DNA of 64,000 nucleotides from Marisa cornuarietis (GCA_004794655.1 SMMW01000001.1:15367001-15431000); one strand, 5' to 3'; shown: positions 13,101-24,867, counted from the first letter of the stretch. A program made the numbers and translations. Notes: generated by a model from the letters alone, not told the origin.

Positions 13101-16100
13101 ATAACGTGTTGTGAACTTGATACAACATCACAGGACACAGAAGCTATCAGGGTTGCTTTTGCGACAATCTGTGCAAGAACATTAATGACAGGTTCCCAAA
13201 AGATGCAGGTGATGTTGCCTCTGGATTTTGAGTTCTTTCCATGCGCCCCATTTTTTCCTGTCTGCAGAAGGCATAACACCCTATGGAGACAAAGAGTTAA
13301 ATATCTTGACAGATTTTTTTGGAAAACCAGCACAAGTGGGCACCAAATTCAGTAAAATCTTGCTTGAAAAACCAGCATGGGTTGTGGTAAAAGAAACTGT
13401 AACGCAGAATGCATATCGGAGAGATTCCACAAGCTGTTATTTGATTTTTACAGGGATTCATTTCCCAATTTGCTGGTTCTTGGAAAGCTGTGCCTCCTTA
13501 TGCTATACCACAATGCAGGCTGTGAGAGGAGGCTTCGGCCATCAAAACCTAATAAAGTCTTCATCAGATCTAACTCGCAAGTTGTTGGTTTAGCTTTTAG
13601 AATAACAGCTTTCACATCGGTCTCAGAGACTGGTAGGAACTTGGTCATGGAGCATCCTGGGAGGGCATCACAGGAGATGCTGTCAAGCACCGACACAGAG
13701 TCCAAAGATGATCGAATGTCCGATATCTTGCTGGTGAAATAATCACTAAAAAAGCACATAAGCTCATAGCCCAATGAGATGGACACAAAGACTAATTGGT
13801 TTGCAAATTTAGGATGCTATGATCACACTAATGATGATGAAAGATAATTTATATAAAAGAAAAATATATCTATGTGATTAATCTTCAATTTCTTGTGATT
13901 AATAAGATGTTTTGAGGGACCCCTTGTTTTATTTGAATGGCCCCTTTTTTTCCATTGAGAGGGCCCCAAGGCCCCTCTTTTTGAAATCCTAGAATTACCT
14001 CTGATGTGAACCCACGATCATCATTATCTTGCTGTTTGTCTTCACCCTCACTTTCTTTCTGTTTGACTTGACTCCTATCTTGCCGATAGATCTCAGAGAG
14101 TGATTGTCGGCTCTGCAAGCTCTGAGGCAGTTCCTCTGGTGTGTGGCGTACCACAGGGATCCGTTCTGGGTCCATTATTATTTTCTGTATATACTTCACA
14201 GCTTGGACAGGTAATTGAACGCTTTCAGATGGGACGACAGTTCTTTGCGAACGATACACAGATTCTGAACAGTTTTCCCCCCGACCCAGCAGTGGCTTGG
14301 AATGCGCTTCAACGACTTGAATCTTGTTGTGTCACGGTGAAGGCATGGATGACCAGAAATCGTCTTAAACTCAACGACGACAAGACAGAAGCGTTACTGT
14401 GCGGCCCCAGGGCCGAAGGGAGCAGATCGGCATTAGTGCCGTGCATGTCGGTGACGCCTCCATAGCCTTTGCTGACTGTGTGCGGGACCTAGGGCTGTTT
14501 ATTGATGCAGAGCTCTCCATGTGTGATCATGTTAGTTCTGTTGTGGCAAAATCCTACTACTTTTTGAGGACTTTAGGTAGACTACGGCCCATGCTGACTA
14601 AAGCTGCTGCCAACTCACTTGCTGTGGCTACCATCATATCAAGATTAGACTACTGTAATAGTGCATTGTGGGGTATACCTGCTACGCAGTTGGATCGACT
14701 CCGAAGAGTTCAAAACACAGCCTCCAGGATTGTCACCCGTGCAAAGTCGTCCACTGAGCACATCACGCCTATCCTACAGAGCCTTCACTGGCTCCCAGTG
14801 AAAAAGCGCATTGATCACAAAGTTCTTTCGATTGCACAGTCCTGCATGTTTAAAACTGCTCCTGAATATTTACAAGAGGTAGTTCCTCCTTACCGGCCGT
14901 CACGTGGTCTGCGCTCTGGCTCCCAATCACGCTTCTGTCTCCCTGCAGTGGAAGACACAAACAAGAAGCGCACTGGAGCCAGGGCCTTCAAAAACGCGGC
15001 ACCTAAACTGTGGAATGCTCTGCCATCGTCATTGTCCACCACCACCTCACCAACCACGTTTCGAAAAAGATTGAAGACCCATCTGTTTACTTAAGACGGA
15101 CTTAAACTTAAACAACCAAGCAACACTTGTGTCTTTATTTTTTACTTTCCTGGTGTTTATCTATTTATTTACTTTATTTTTTTTCTTATTTTTTATTTAT
15201 TTTGTTTTTGCTGGGCAATGAGCATTCTTCCGAATGGATACCTGCGCATTACAAATGGACATCATCATCATCCTTTCCTGAGACGATGATTTTAACTCTC
15301 TTGGTTTGAAAGGCCATGATCCAGGCTTTGCCGGGTAGCACGGGCAAGGCGATTTTCATTACTTTATTGCAAAGTTCAACTTTTCTCTTTTCCAAAAATG
15401 TATAGGTTTCTTGGTCTAATGTTTATCTCAGAGCAGCAATAATAAAAAAACAAACTTCGCCACTGTCGTCTTCGCAGTCATCAGTTATACGCCAGTCATT
15501 GTAATGTTCATTTTTATCTTGATCCATTTTTTTGCATTAGAAGAAGCCCTGAGTCAGATCACAAAACACTTTGTACCAAAGTGTACAATGCATGTTGAAG
15601 GGACTGCAAATCAAATTGATGCATGAAGGAAATGTGTAAGAATGGAATGTGAGCTGTATAATCGTTTATACCTTGATACATTTTGTATTTTGTCTTTTGC
15701 TGTGATGGATTAATTTGAGAAATGTCTGTCTGAAAGATGGTATTCTGAAAGATAAGGTCAGTAATAGCGGACCAACAAAATCCTCTGTGGTTTCCTTTAC
15801 ACGCTACGAAAGCACCTATTGATTCAACAGCTGTAAAACGTGCACTCTATGAGCTTTAGGATAAATCTTCTTTAAGGCACAAGCAGTTTCCATTGACAGA
15901 ATTATTAATATTTAAGAAAATTTGAGACATACTTATTCGAACAAATATTCTTCTTGTCCTTATCCAGAGTAAATAAGAAGATACCCCGAGGACCACCATC
16001 ACCTCCGGCCCCAGTCATGCACTCACCTAACAGAAAGGTACTTATAATGTCGGTATGGTTGAAAAGGTCCTATGGTATTAATAAAGTCTTATCTTATAAT

Positions 16101-19100
16101 AATGCATGGAAACAAAATTATTTCTTGTCTTTCTGCTTGAGCAAAATAATAGCGCTTTTTAGAATTATATGTCAATTTTGTTGCGGTATTAAATCATTTG
16201 TGTTATTATACAAGCTTGGTTTTATTTGCAGGTGACAGTGAAAGAGCAACAAGAGTGGAAGATTCCACCTTGCATTTCCAATTGGAAGAATAACAGGGTA
16301 AGTTCATTCTTGTAATTGGGTAACATTTGATGGAAAATATTTGTTTCACACTTGACAGTGTTGATGAAGGAAGGGGCATACTGGTGCACTTGAGCACAGA
16401 CACAGCTTGAGATGATGTGAAAAGGGGGATTGTAGACATCAAGAATTGAGAAGTGTTTTCTCTCTTGTGGTTGCTAACAAGTGCATCCGTGCTTTGCAGG
16501 GTTACACCATTCCCTTGGACAAGCGGTTGGCTGCCGATGGCCGTGGCTTGCAAAATGTTCATATCAACGAGAACTTTGCTAAGCTGGCAGAAGCCTTGTA
16601 CATTGCTGATAGAAAGGTATGAAATATAGGTACATTAGGTAGGGAGCAAAGGGGAAATGTTGCTGTAATTGAAGTTTTTAACCGCTTGCTAGAATGGAAG
16701 TGCTCAAATAGTCATCAGAATGATACAAATTGATCATAATTAGCTTGTCTGCTTTAGGCTCGTGAAGCTGTTGAGATTCGTGCTCAAATTGAGAAGAAGA
16801 TGGCCCAGAAGGAGAAGGAAAAGAGGGAGGAGGGCTTGAGACTGCTTGCCCAGAAAGCTAGGGATGAGCGTGCTGGCATCCGCAGAGCCGAAGGTTGGTA
16901 CTTTTGGAACAGTTCCTCTGACTTTTACGATACCCCAGATTGCGTTGCATCATTTTCTTCCTCAATAAAATATTTCGCTGACCACGTGATAGAAAAGCGC
17001 TTGAAAATGGTACTTTTATCTGGAGGAGGAAATGACCATAAAGATAATTTTTGCACTGATAGTTTAAAAAATTTTTTTTAATAAAAGGCCAGAGGCCTGG
17101 CTTACATTCATAGTTATAATGTAGTATTACATTAGCAAAACATTGTTTTACAGAACGAGACGAAGAAGCAGCTGAGAGGGACGAATTGCGGCGTGAACGT
17201 GCTAAAGATCGGCAACATCAGCGTAACCTTTCCAGAGCTGCTCCAGACAAGAGGTAAAATCCATGTTTGGTGGGATTTTTTTCATGATGCTTTGTCATCA
17301 GATATCTGTCTGACTCTGGATTTAAATGTACTAACCAAATTTTGTGATAGTGTAATGGGTTAGGGTTAGGTCTTGTGTTGTTTCGTGTGTGAATGGTGTC
17401 TTGTGTGCGTCGTTTGTTCGTCGTAATTTTGGGAAAAAGAATGACGTAAAAAAAAAAGAAAGAAGACGGTTCCATTGCCAGATAGAAAAGAGAGAGCAGC
17501 GAGTTCCTCATCTTCTATAAATCAACTAGAAATCTCTTCTCCTCCATCCCCACCTACGGGGGGCTCGTCCAGCGTGGTGTGTGTGTAATATGCGTCGTGC
17601 GTATGCAAGGTAAGTGTATGTGCATCTTATTACACTCAGATTAGCAGGACTGGTGACAGTACACTGAACAACCTAAGCTTTGTTCTCTTCAGGACTAAGG
17701 TGCTGAAAGCCCGAGAGCGTGACATCAGTGAGAAGATTGCTTTGGGTTTGCCAAACACTGGTGCTTCATCCCAGGAAACACAGTTTGACCAGCGACTCTT
17801 CAACCAGACCAAGGTAACTAATAATTTTCCCCTGAGGTCGTGCACACGTTTGTGCGTGCATGTGTAAGTATTCTTTAAGGGGATGTGAGGCAGTAAATTC
17901 TAAATTCTAGAAGGGATGAATTATTTCAGTTTTATAGATAGTAATTGATTATACTATGTACCCTAAATGTAAAAATGCTTTCTGTTCAAGGTAATTTTGC
18001 TGCCGTTTCCATGGAAACTGGCATAAACAGTGGCCATATTGAAATTTTTGGAAATTATTTTACAGCTATGATATACATCACAGACTAATCATTTTTGGCA
18101 CAAATGTACAGTATGATTACATACTAATAGGAGCCTTTTTCTATCATTGGTCATAGGTTTTTTTAAACAATTTTTTCCAGTTTGGCCATGAATCATATGC
18201 ACTTATTTTCGCAATTAACCTTGAAAATGAAAACTATCTCCTTTATCCCACAAAACTCTCTATTAGTATGTAAGCAACACACTAATTCATATTTGTGCCA
18301 AGTTTCATTAAAGATGGATAGACGGTTTTTGAGAAATTTTGATCCCTAAAGCGGCGGGCACACGAGAAGCCAAAAGCACGAAACTTTACCGAAGCAGCCC
18401 TGCTTTTCCTGCTTGCCGTGTGACCACCACTGCAAGCTATCCCCAAACGGCTTCGTAAGCCTGCTTGGCTTGAGCTTGCGGCCTGCTTCGCGCTGTAGAG
18501 CATGTTCTACTTTTCCCGCGTGCTTCAAGTTGTCGATCATGGCTGTGAAAGCAACAGGGCCTCTGACTATACATCTTATTGAATTGATAAACTCTTTGTG
18601 AATTATTTTGCATTTCTTTCATTGGTTGTGCTATTTGTTTTGTCATCACTGTTTGGAAATGTGCTGCCATATAAAAAAAAGTCGTCACTACTACTGAACC
18701 TTCCATCAGCATCAAGCGATCATGCTTTAATACATTAGTAGACACTACTTGTGCAGTGGATAATGTACAGTGGATAATGTGTGTGAGAAAATGCATCTGA
18801 GGGTTATCCAGCAAGCTCTTTTTTTTTTTTTTTAGTCACATTCTTGCACAGTGCTTCGTTCGTGCTTCGAAACAAGTTCGTGTGTGTGACCAGCGACCCC
18901 CGCCAAGCCGGCTTATCAAACAGCTCGCAAGCGGGCTCGGCAAGCGCTGCTTCGAAAGCCAGGCTTGCGAAGCCGCTTTTGGCTTCTCGTGTGCCCGCAC
19001 CTTAAGTGGCATCCAGGACAAAAACGCAAAACGGAGAAAAACAACTTTAAACATTTCAGACATGTTCAGACATACACATTTTACTCAAAGTCTTCTTTGA

Positions 19101-20522
19101 AACCATCAGAACTATACTTCAGGCACTCAGCAACGTCATACTAGCTCAGAAGATGTTTTGAGCGTAGATTTCTTTGTACGAACCATTTTTTTGTATGTGA
19201 TCGTCAAGCAGAAAGTTATAAACAATCTGCCAAATTGCTGTTCGGCACGTCACGTGACCTGCATTGGCTAATCGCGTAACCGTGTTTTCGGTCGCACTGC
19301 GTTTATGGAATACGGTAATGTCCTAAATCAAGTCATTCTAAGAATACTACGGGATTTCCCGGAAAGATCTTTTCTGATGAGCAGAGAGATCTCCCTCTTT
19401 CCCGTTCATATTTTACGTTTTTTTCGAACAAACTCGGGTGGGTGTACTAAAAGCATTTTTTATTGCATAAATATATTATTTTATCAGAATTAAACTATGG
19501 GACATTAAATTAGATATATTGAACAGTGTAAATATGTGCAAATCTAAAAATCGGCAAAGTGAACTCATTTCAACATATTCAGGTGCCGCACATCCCGTTA
19601 ATGAAAATAATAACATGTCAAAATGTGTTATCCATTTCGGATTTGTACATTGTTTATGCTTTGAATTGTTTAAAAAAGTGTTCTTGACATCTTTGTCTCT
19701 CATGTCTTATGAGAATTTTGGGGATTTTACTTGTGCAGGGTATGGACAGTGGATTTGGAGATGATGAAGCTTACAATGTTTATGACAAACCTTGGCGGGA
19801 AGAGAATTCTGTGGCAAACAACATATATCGACCATCCAAAAAGTTGGACAATGACCTGTATAGTGAGGATTTGGACACTTTGGTGAAAACTAAAAGGTAA
19901 GTCCTGAAACACTTCACATTTTTTATTTCTTAAGAGTAAAGAAGCATTACTTCAGCTTAGAATTTTATATAAAAATGGTTAACCTTTAATGGTACTCACA
20001 ATGCACACTGCATCTGAGAACAAACTTATGTTATCTGTTTTTACTTAAAATTCCAAACCAAGCTGAACCTGTGGTTAACCATTATTGAACAAAAAATTTT
20101 CAGCTGGAGTAAAGCTAAGGGTTAGCATCAAGGAGACTAAATAAAACTGTTTTTGGCATTAAATGAGACAAATAATAATAATTAAAGCATACAGTAGGGG
20201 GGAAAAAGTTTCTAGTGCTTCTTTGCCACTTTTTCAAGGTGAAAACACAAAACACAGCAGCAACACCGATATAATAAGTTGAAATACTTTTGTTGTTGTG
20301 GTCTGCAGGTTTGTACCTGACAAAGAATTTGAAGGAACAGATCGCAAGAGACGGCGAGAGGGTCCAGTTCAGTTTCTTCGTGATATTGAGGAGGATGTGT
20401 TTGGTCTCAACAAGTTCTTTAAGGATGCTAAAGAAGGGCAGAAACGTACAGCGGAAGAGTCTGGGCGTTCTGGGAGAGACTATGACAGTGGGAAGAGCAG
20501 CAGTAAAAAGAGACGCGAGTGA
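10192..20522 (+). CDS. SNW1: SNW1 / SKIP, spliceosome component and transcription cofactor
   Basis: Nuclear SNW-domain protein that joins activated spliceosomes and acts as a cofactor for several transcription factors. Coding exons: 10192-10208, 10453-10525, 10786-11022, 11303-11502, 11660-11764, 15968-16037, 16232-16297, 16500-16616, 16758-16893, 17154-17253, 17693-17813, 19739-19896 and 20309-20522. All phases agree and the product is 537 residues; human SNW1 has 536. The start was chosen because a 17-nt first exon (MVSLA) splices onto LPAPTQ, the conserved SKIP N-terminus. Other hallmarks are GYTIPLDKRLAADGRG, IPRGPPSPPAPVMHSP, YTPSQQGVAFNSGAKQR and the signature SNW at residues 250-252, followed by a charged helical region and a basic KKRRE end. 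The 10453-10525 exon end is set by reading frame and homology. The 4.2 kb intron 11765-15967 is packed with transposon remains; the intron 17814-19738 holds a MITE. The gene looks intact and functional. Confidence 0.95.
11810..11900 (+). repeat. Very short reverse-transcriptase relic
   Basis: A frame reading YLGTTVDSKLTFTQH resembles the conserved YLG-type block C-terminal to the catalytic core in non-LTR retrotransposon RTs. It lies in the long SNW1 intron just after a donor site. It is too short to classify further. Confidence 0.35.
12831..13551 (+). pseudogene. hAT transposase remnant (zinc finger plus dimerisation domain)
   Basis: The two coding relics are an N-terminal C-x2-C zinc-finger-like module (12831-12993, two in-frame stops, one a Trp-to-stop change) and the C-terminal dimerisation block (about 13404-13551). 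In complete proteins of this family they lie several hundred residues apart; here they are close together. The relic contains stops and at least one frameshift, so it cannot encode a transposase. Confidence 0.7.
13552..13790 (-). mobile_element. CR1/L2-type LINE fragment, endonuclease-RT linker region
   Basis: Read on the minus strand, the block contains FTSKISDIRSSLDS and FLPVSETDVKAVILKAKPTTCELD, the pattern found just upstream of the reverse-transcriptase domain in CR1/L2-like elements. The reading frame shifts at its low-coordinate end where hAT sequence resumes, which marks an insertion boundary near 13551. It is oriented opposite to the LINE fragment at 14060-15094. Confidence 0.6.
14060..15280 (+). 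mobile_element. 5'-truncated CR1/L2-type LINE, RT half
   Basis: The plus strand carries DSYLADRSQRV, then CGVPQGSVLGPLLF, then FANDTQ in place of the catalytic FADDTQ, then the long C-terminal region with YCNSALWGIP, HWLPVKKRIDHK and FRKRLKTHLF, ending in a stop at 15092-15094. A Trp-to-stop change near 14060, the lost catalytic Asp and a frameshift near 14450 show it is dead. The 3' untranslated tail probably ends near the CAT repeats at about 15260-15280. It sits directly beside the right terminus of the inner hAT element, in the SNW1 intron. Confidence 0.85.
18350..19002. mobile_element. Harbinger-like MITE, about 0.65 kb
   Basis: A perfect 24-bp inverted repeat beginning GCGGGCACACGAGAAG lies at 18354-18377 and 18975-18998, extending imperfectly to AG at both ends. 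A TAA trinucleotide abuts each end (18347-18349 and about 19003-19005), as expected for PIF/Harbinger. The subterminal regions are crowded with GCTTG and GCTTCG motifs on both sides, like transposase-binding repeats. No transposase is encoded. GC content is clearly higher than in the surrounding intron (SNW1, 17814-19738). Confidence 0.75.
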
Positions 20523-21443
20523 GATCTTGGGGAAGGCAATTCTTTCAGCACAAAAAGCTCGATGCATTTCAAACTGTTGCTTCAGGACATGATTTTGCGG
20601 TTTTAAATATTTTGGTAAAAGCACTAAAAGAATTGTAAATTTGTATGGTTGGGGGTTGTTCCCTTGCATATAGAAATACAGATGCTGTGTGAAGTCCAGA
20701 ATATGTTGTGCAATTTTCATCCAACCTGCTACAGCTGACTATATGTGAAGCAAATGAAGAATATAAAAATCGTATAACATCCATCGAGAAATTAAGATGC
20801 TTTAAAGGTTATCTTCCATCTCCTACAGTCATTTAATGGAAATAGCAGCAGAAAGAAAATGGTTTTTGCCTTTTCAAGAGATTTCAGTGATTTGTGAAGT
20901 CCAATTCTGCAACCTTTTGGGACTTCTTTGCATGATCCATTATGACGGCATAGCACACTGGTAATATTTGTGCCTAGCAGTTGAAGAAAGGCATGCTTGT
21001 CATTTTGGAATTAAAATGCTTTAAGGTGAGTCAGCTAAAGTGCATGCTATTGAAAGATAGGAACAGTAAATTTTAAAAGTACTATTATTTCTACAAAACA
21101 CCGACTCTTTGCAGGATGAAAAATGCCTGGCATTTGATTACAGCTTGCAGTTTATGAAGTATTTATATCTGCATTCCACAGTATCAGGCTAATGTCTTGG
21201 AGAAAGCATTTCCTTGTAAGCCATGCATATATACATAAGTTGATGGGATAGCATCTCCCATCATTTTCTGTATTGATGTAAACATCCAAAACATACTCAG
21301 GTGGACAAGTAGCTTAAAAGAAATCTCTTCTAGTAATCTTCCATGGGCAATGACTCTCAATATAGTGTACAAAGTTTGAAATTTCAAACAATTTGCACAT
21401 GTACACTTTCTGAAAATGTAGAAAATGCTTGATGTTTTAAATA

Positions 21444-22279
21444 CAGTGGTACCTTGAGATACGAGTTTAATTCGTTCCGTGACCGAGCTCGTAACTCAAT
21501 CAGCTCGTATCTCAAACGAATTATTCCCATTTAAAATAATTGAAATAGAATTAATCCATTCAGCTCGAGTGGATGCCAGTTCTCTTCTTGAAATTGTTGA
21601 ACCAGCCATGACTTGCCTTAAACGTATCTTCTGCTGCCTCTTCTGAAGTCGATGCTTCTTCTTCAGGTCATTGTAAATGGTGCATGCTTTTTCGCATATT
21701 AGCGTCTCCGTATCTCCTGCCAGCTCTTTCTCTTTCTCAGAAGCTTCTTCATTTCTTCATAGATATTTGTCCTCAATTAGGACAAAATTTTAGTTCCTTT
21801 CGCTGGATTTGGAACTTAGATGGCATCATTTTAAGTATGGTGCAAATTGTGGATGTACTGTGCTCGTACATCTCGGCAAGATCCATCACTCATACACCAT
21901 GCTCATGTTTTTCTATTCTGTCTTGCTTTGTTTCTATCGCCATCATTATCTTCTTCTTCTCACCACCCACCTTTTCACTTTCTTCGGCCCCTTCGTAGCA
22001 CACAAAAAAGTTAGTTCAAACCGCAAAAAATGATGCAAAAACGAGCACAACACACGAGATAAGACTTAACATGCAAGAAAGAACGCCGTGACGGTCCCGT
22101 GATGCTGCGATCCGAGCGCCCGACGTGGCGATTTCCTGAATTACGGGTCGGCTTTCCGATTTCCACCAGCTCGTATCTCGGAATTCAGCTCGGATCTCAA
22201 ACAGGAAATTGGCCCTGAGTCACAGCTCGTATCTCAAGAAATTCATATGCGGAGCAGCTCATATTTCAAGGTACCACAG
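21444..22279. mobile_element. Tc1/mariner-pogo-like MITE
   Basis: The left end reads CAGTGGTACCTTGAGATACG, and the right end is its near-perfect inverse (CTCATATTTCAAGGTACCAC, then AG). Both are bordered by TA, the mariner-superfamily target duplication. Phrases of the type AGCTCGTATCTCAA recur several times inside, near both ends. There is no long ORF with transposase motifs, so it is non-autonomous. Confidence 0.75.
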
Positions 22280-22689
22280 TAACTGTCTTTTAAATGATGG
22301 TGATGCTAGCCTGGGACATTTGTGTGTACAATGAAGTAAGCTCACGACACATTGCAGCTGCAACACCACTACTAGCAGGGCACTGCATTCAAGTAAGATG
22401 TTCACACTGACGTTGTTTAGACTTATTTCCATCTTTTTCTTAATGCATTTTTAGGATGTGTATCACAATTTGACAGGTTCAGTTTTTGGTGGTCATGCAT
22501 TGACAAGAACAAAATGGTAGGTTTGGCAGTCAAACCCTGTGTGTGTACCTCTGTGCTTGGTGCATGATTTAAAGTACTGTAGCTTATGATTGATGTATGT
22601 AATGTCAGACTGCTTATTAAATCAGTTTTGTAAATCCTGTGGCATTTGTGTATGACAAATGGTGAGATGCAACCGCCTACCAGTTCTAA

Positions 22690-22805
22690 ACTTTCATCAT
22701 TATTTTCACATCACACTTTCTGTCATTTGTGAAACGCCTTGAGTTAGTCCAAAAGGGAGGATATACAAGGTGCTATACAAGCTTTTATTATTTTTTTTTA
22801 TTATT
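22690..22805 (+). repeat. LINE/SINE tail-like repeat ending in (ATT)n
   Basis: GCCTTGAGTTAGTC followed by GGTGCTATACAAGC and then TTATT repeats is a typical 3' tail of mollusc-style LINEs or SINEs. It meets the 3' end of the oppositely oriented LINE (22828-23793). A related phrase occurs in reverse at 38168-38275. Confidence 0.45.
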
Positions 22806-22827
22806 GTTATCCCTCTGTTTTCACTTT

Positions 22828-23793
22828 TCAGTCAGTCAGTCGTCCCTTACCTGGCGTTGGGGGGAGCACATGGATAGACGCTGCAGCTGACAGGGCCCGC
22901 CATTCTTGCCTATTTTGGGCAAAAGTCAGCAGGTCCTGTACAGGACGACCAGTCCAGTCTTTGACGTTCGTAAGCCAGTTCTTTCTCTGGCCACCGCGGC
23001 TTCGGCCACCCTCCAAGGTGCCTTGAAGGATAGTCTTCGACAAGGTGTCGTGCCGGGTTGCATGACCAAAGAAGACCAGCTTACGTCGCTTGACTGTTGA
23101 TAGTAGAGGTTCCTGGCGTCCTATGAGTGTGGCAATCTTGTTTCTTACAAAGTTGTTGGTTTTGTGTTCTTTGTATGAGATCTGGAGCAGCCTCCTCAGA
23201 CACTTGTTCTCGAATGCCTGGATTCTCCTTTCTGTTTCGGCGAGCAGAGTCCACGTGTCGCATCCGTAGAGCAGGATCGGCACTACCAGGGATTTGTATA
23301 GCCTGTACTTGGTAGTGAACCTTATCTTGTGGCTATGCCAGATCCTATCTAGCCTAGCCATTGCTGCTGTTGCTGTTGCGATCCTGATGCGGATATCTTG
23401 CGTGGAGCTGCCGTCCTTGGAGAGGGTGTCTCCCAAGTACTTGAAGCTATTTACCTCTTCGAGCTGTACCCCGTTCATATAGATCTCTGCTTTGCCATTG
23501 CCATTGATCATAACTTTGCTCTTTTCAGTGCTGGTCTCCATTCCATATGCGTTTGAGCTGTCTGTCAGTCTGTCGGTGAGGTCTTGCAGTTCCGTGTTTG
23601 TACCTGCTAACAGATCTATGTCATCTGCAAAGCGTAGGTTGCAGATTGGTCTTCCACCGATTGAAATGGAGGTATGGTGGTCATGAAGAGCTTCAAGCAT
23701 GATGTTCTCCAAGAATATATTAAACAACACGGGTGATAGGGGACATCCTTGACGTACCCCTACTGTGGTACGAAAGTAAGCTCCTACTTTCAC
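22828..23793 (-). mobile_element. 5'-truncated non-LTR retrotransposon with an open RT C-terminal ORF
   Basis: A 321-codon open frame begins TTVGVRQGCPLSPVLFNIF and contains the catalytic FADDIDLLAG, then INGNGKAEIYMNG, FKYLGDTLSKDGS, LYGCDTWTLLAE and the C-terminal signature FFGHATR..TILQGTLEGGRSRGGQRKNW. This is the family often annotated as endonuclease-reverse transcriptase in animal genomes; I leave the exact clade open. The N-terminal endonuclease and the first RT motifs are absent (5' truncation near 23795). The absence of stops suggests a young insertion. It is expected to be immobile because of the truncation. Confidence 0.88.
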
Positions 23794-24867
23794 TTTTAAA
23801 CGGCCCCTGTTTTAGGATACTGGAAGAAATACTATCATGAAATAATAGGCTGAAAAAAAGTGTGCTGATTCCTGAACACAGAAACGAAAACTGCAAAGAA
23901 AACACCTAAACAAGGGAGAATCTTTTATTTACCAAGTGACATTTAAAAAAAAATCCATGCAACAAATTCTTTACCAGTGCATGTGTTGTACAATTTTGAC
24001 CCCGAATAGCTGATCGCTTAACACCGTCAATTTCGATTGTGCATCAGATATTTACAGTATATATGCTCTTTCATTCAGTAATTTTGGTGCTCTCAAGGAC
24101 CCTAGCTTCTTACAACCATCAGAGATTCAAGCAGATGTCCAACCAAAAATGATGCTGAACAAAACACTATCCAACTATTACAATTATGCAAAATTAAGGA
24201 ACAAAAATATACAGGCCGACCAGTATTACAGTGCTATGATGCTTGCTATCAAAGCTCAAGCACAAAGTTGGGATATGGCACCAATGAAGTCTTATTTACA
24301 TCAATCATTTGTAGTCGGGCTTGAAGGGCGGGTGGAGGTTCAGATGATGTCTTTCAAATCCTTCATTGCTCTTATTTCCTTTGTTGCCTTTTTTCATCTG
24401 CCCTTTTGTAAACTGTATAAAAATTAAATCCCTAAAATCAAATACAAGTTTCTGTTTAAATGATTCTTAAAAGTGACACATGCTACTGTACCTCAATTTT
24501 TAAAACAAGAGGTTCAGAATGCATACAAATTAATAGTAAGGGCACATACATTCACCATTTGGGTGTATATATAACGAATAAATAAAAAAAGTTCCAGCAT
24601 CAAAGCATCTTTCGTCTGCCTTAAATGAGTCATACCTTCATTTTATCTCTTCAGTTTAGGCTGAAAATCTCAAGAAAGAATCAAGTATACTTGTCTGGCA
24701 ACCTATTAAAAGTTCAGAGAAAGTGATATTTGTTGCTATGGAAAGTAATGCAACAATAGCAAAATTTTCAATCGGTAGGATTTACAGGCCTTATGTAATA
24801 AAGATCATTCTTTTTATTTTAACGAACGACTATGCTGCTTCATATGTCCTCAGTGAAAAGTAAAGAA

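Larger units (their letters stand above)
12281..14003 (+). mobile_element. Decayed hAT transposon (ZNF862-like transposase relic)
   Basis: Perfect 16-bp terminal inverted repeats CAGAGGTAATTCTAGG lie at 12281-12296 and 13988-14003, flanked by an imperfect direct repeat around GATGTG (12274-12281 and 14003-14010, 6 of 8). Two parts of a hAT transposase are readable on the plus strand. One is a zinc-finger-like segment at 12831-12993, with MRCKVC and then NPGC..YR, broken by stops. The other is a C-terminal region at 13266-13551 with KYGD-like and FPNLLVLGKLCLL...AGCER blocks, matching the hAT dimerisation domain and broken by a frameshift. Only about 270 bp separates these two parts, so the catalytic core is deleted. 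A LINE fragment in reverse orientation interrupts the 3' portion at about 13552-13790. Confidence 0.75.
12190..15551. mobile_element. Candidate outer hAT-like element with nested insertions
   Basis: The left end CAGGGCTTCTGCTAAGGC (12190-12207) is mirrored at the right end by an inverted copy ending at 15551, with about 16 of 18 positions matching. A 5-bp direct repeat AGTCA abuts both ends (12185-12189 and 15552-15556). hAT elements normally make 8-bp duplications, so the two ends may belong to one old element with a decayed duplication or to two related copies. Inside lie a second TIR element (12281-14003) and LINE fragments. The whole cluster lies in the SNW1 intron 11765-15967. Confidence 0.45.

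Noticed and set aside
14100..15094. Reverse transcriptase as a possible host or defence gene
   Set aside because: It is a mutated, truncated CR1/L2-type LINE inside an SNW1 intron, with a lost catalytic Asp and a frameshift.
20115..20720. Long minus-strand ORF (201 codons)
   Set aside because: It lies antisense to the last SNW1 exon and its 3' untranslated region, has no family resemblance, and reflects the codon pattern of the sense exon.
24149..24427. 92-codon plus-strand ORF in the intergenic region
   Set aside because: No family resemblance, no splice context and AT-driven composition.
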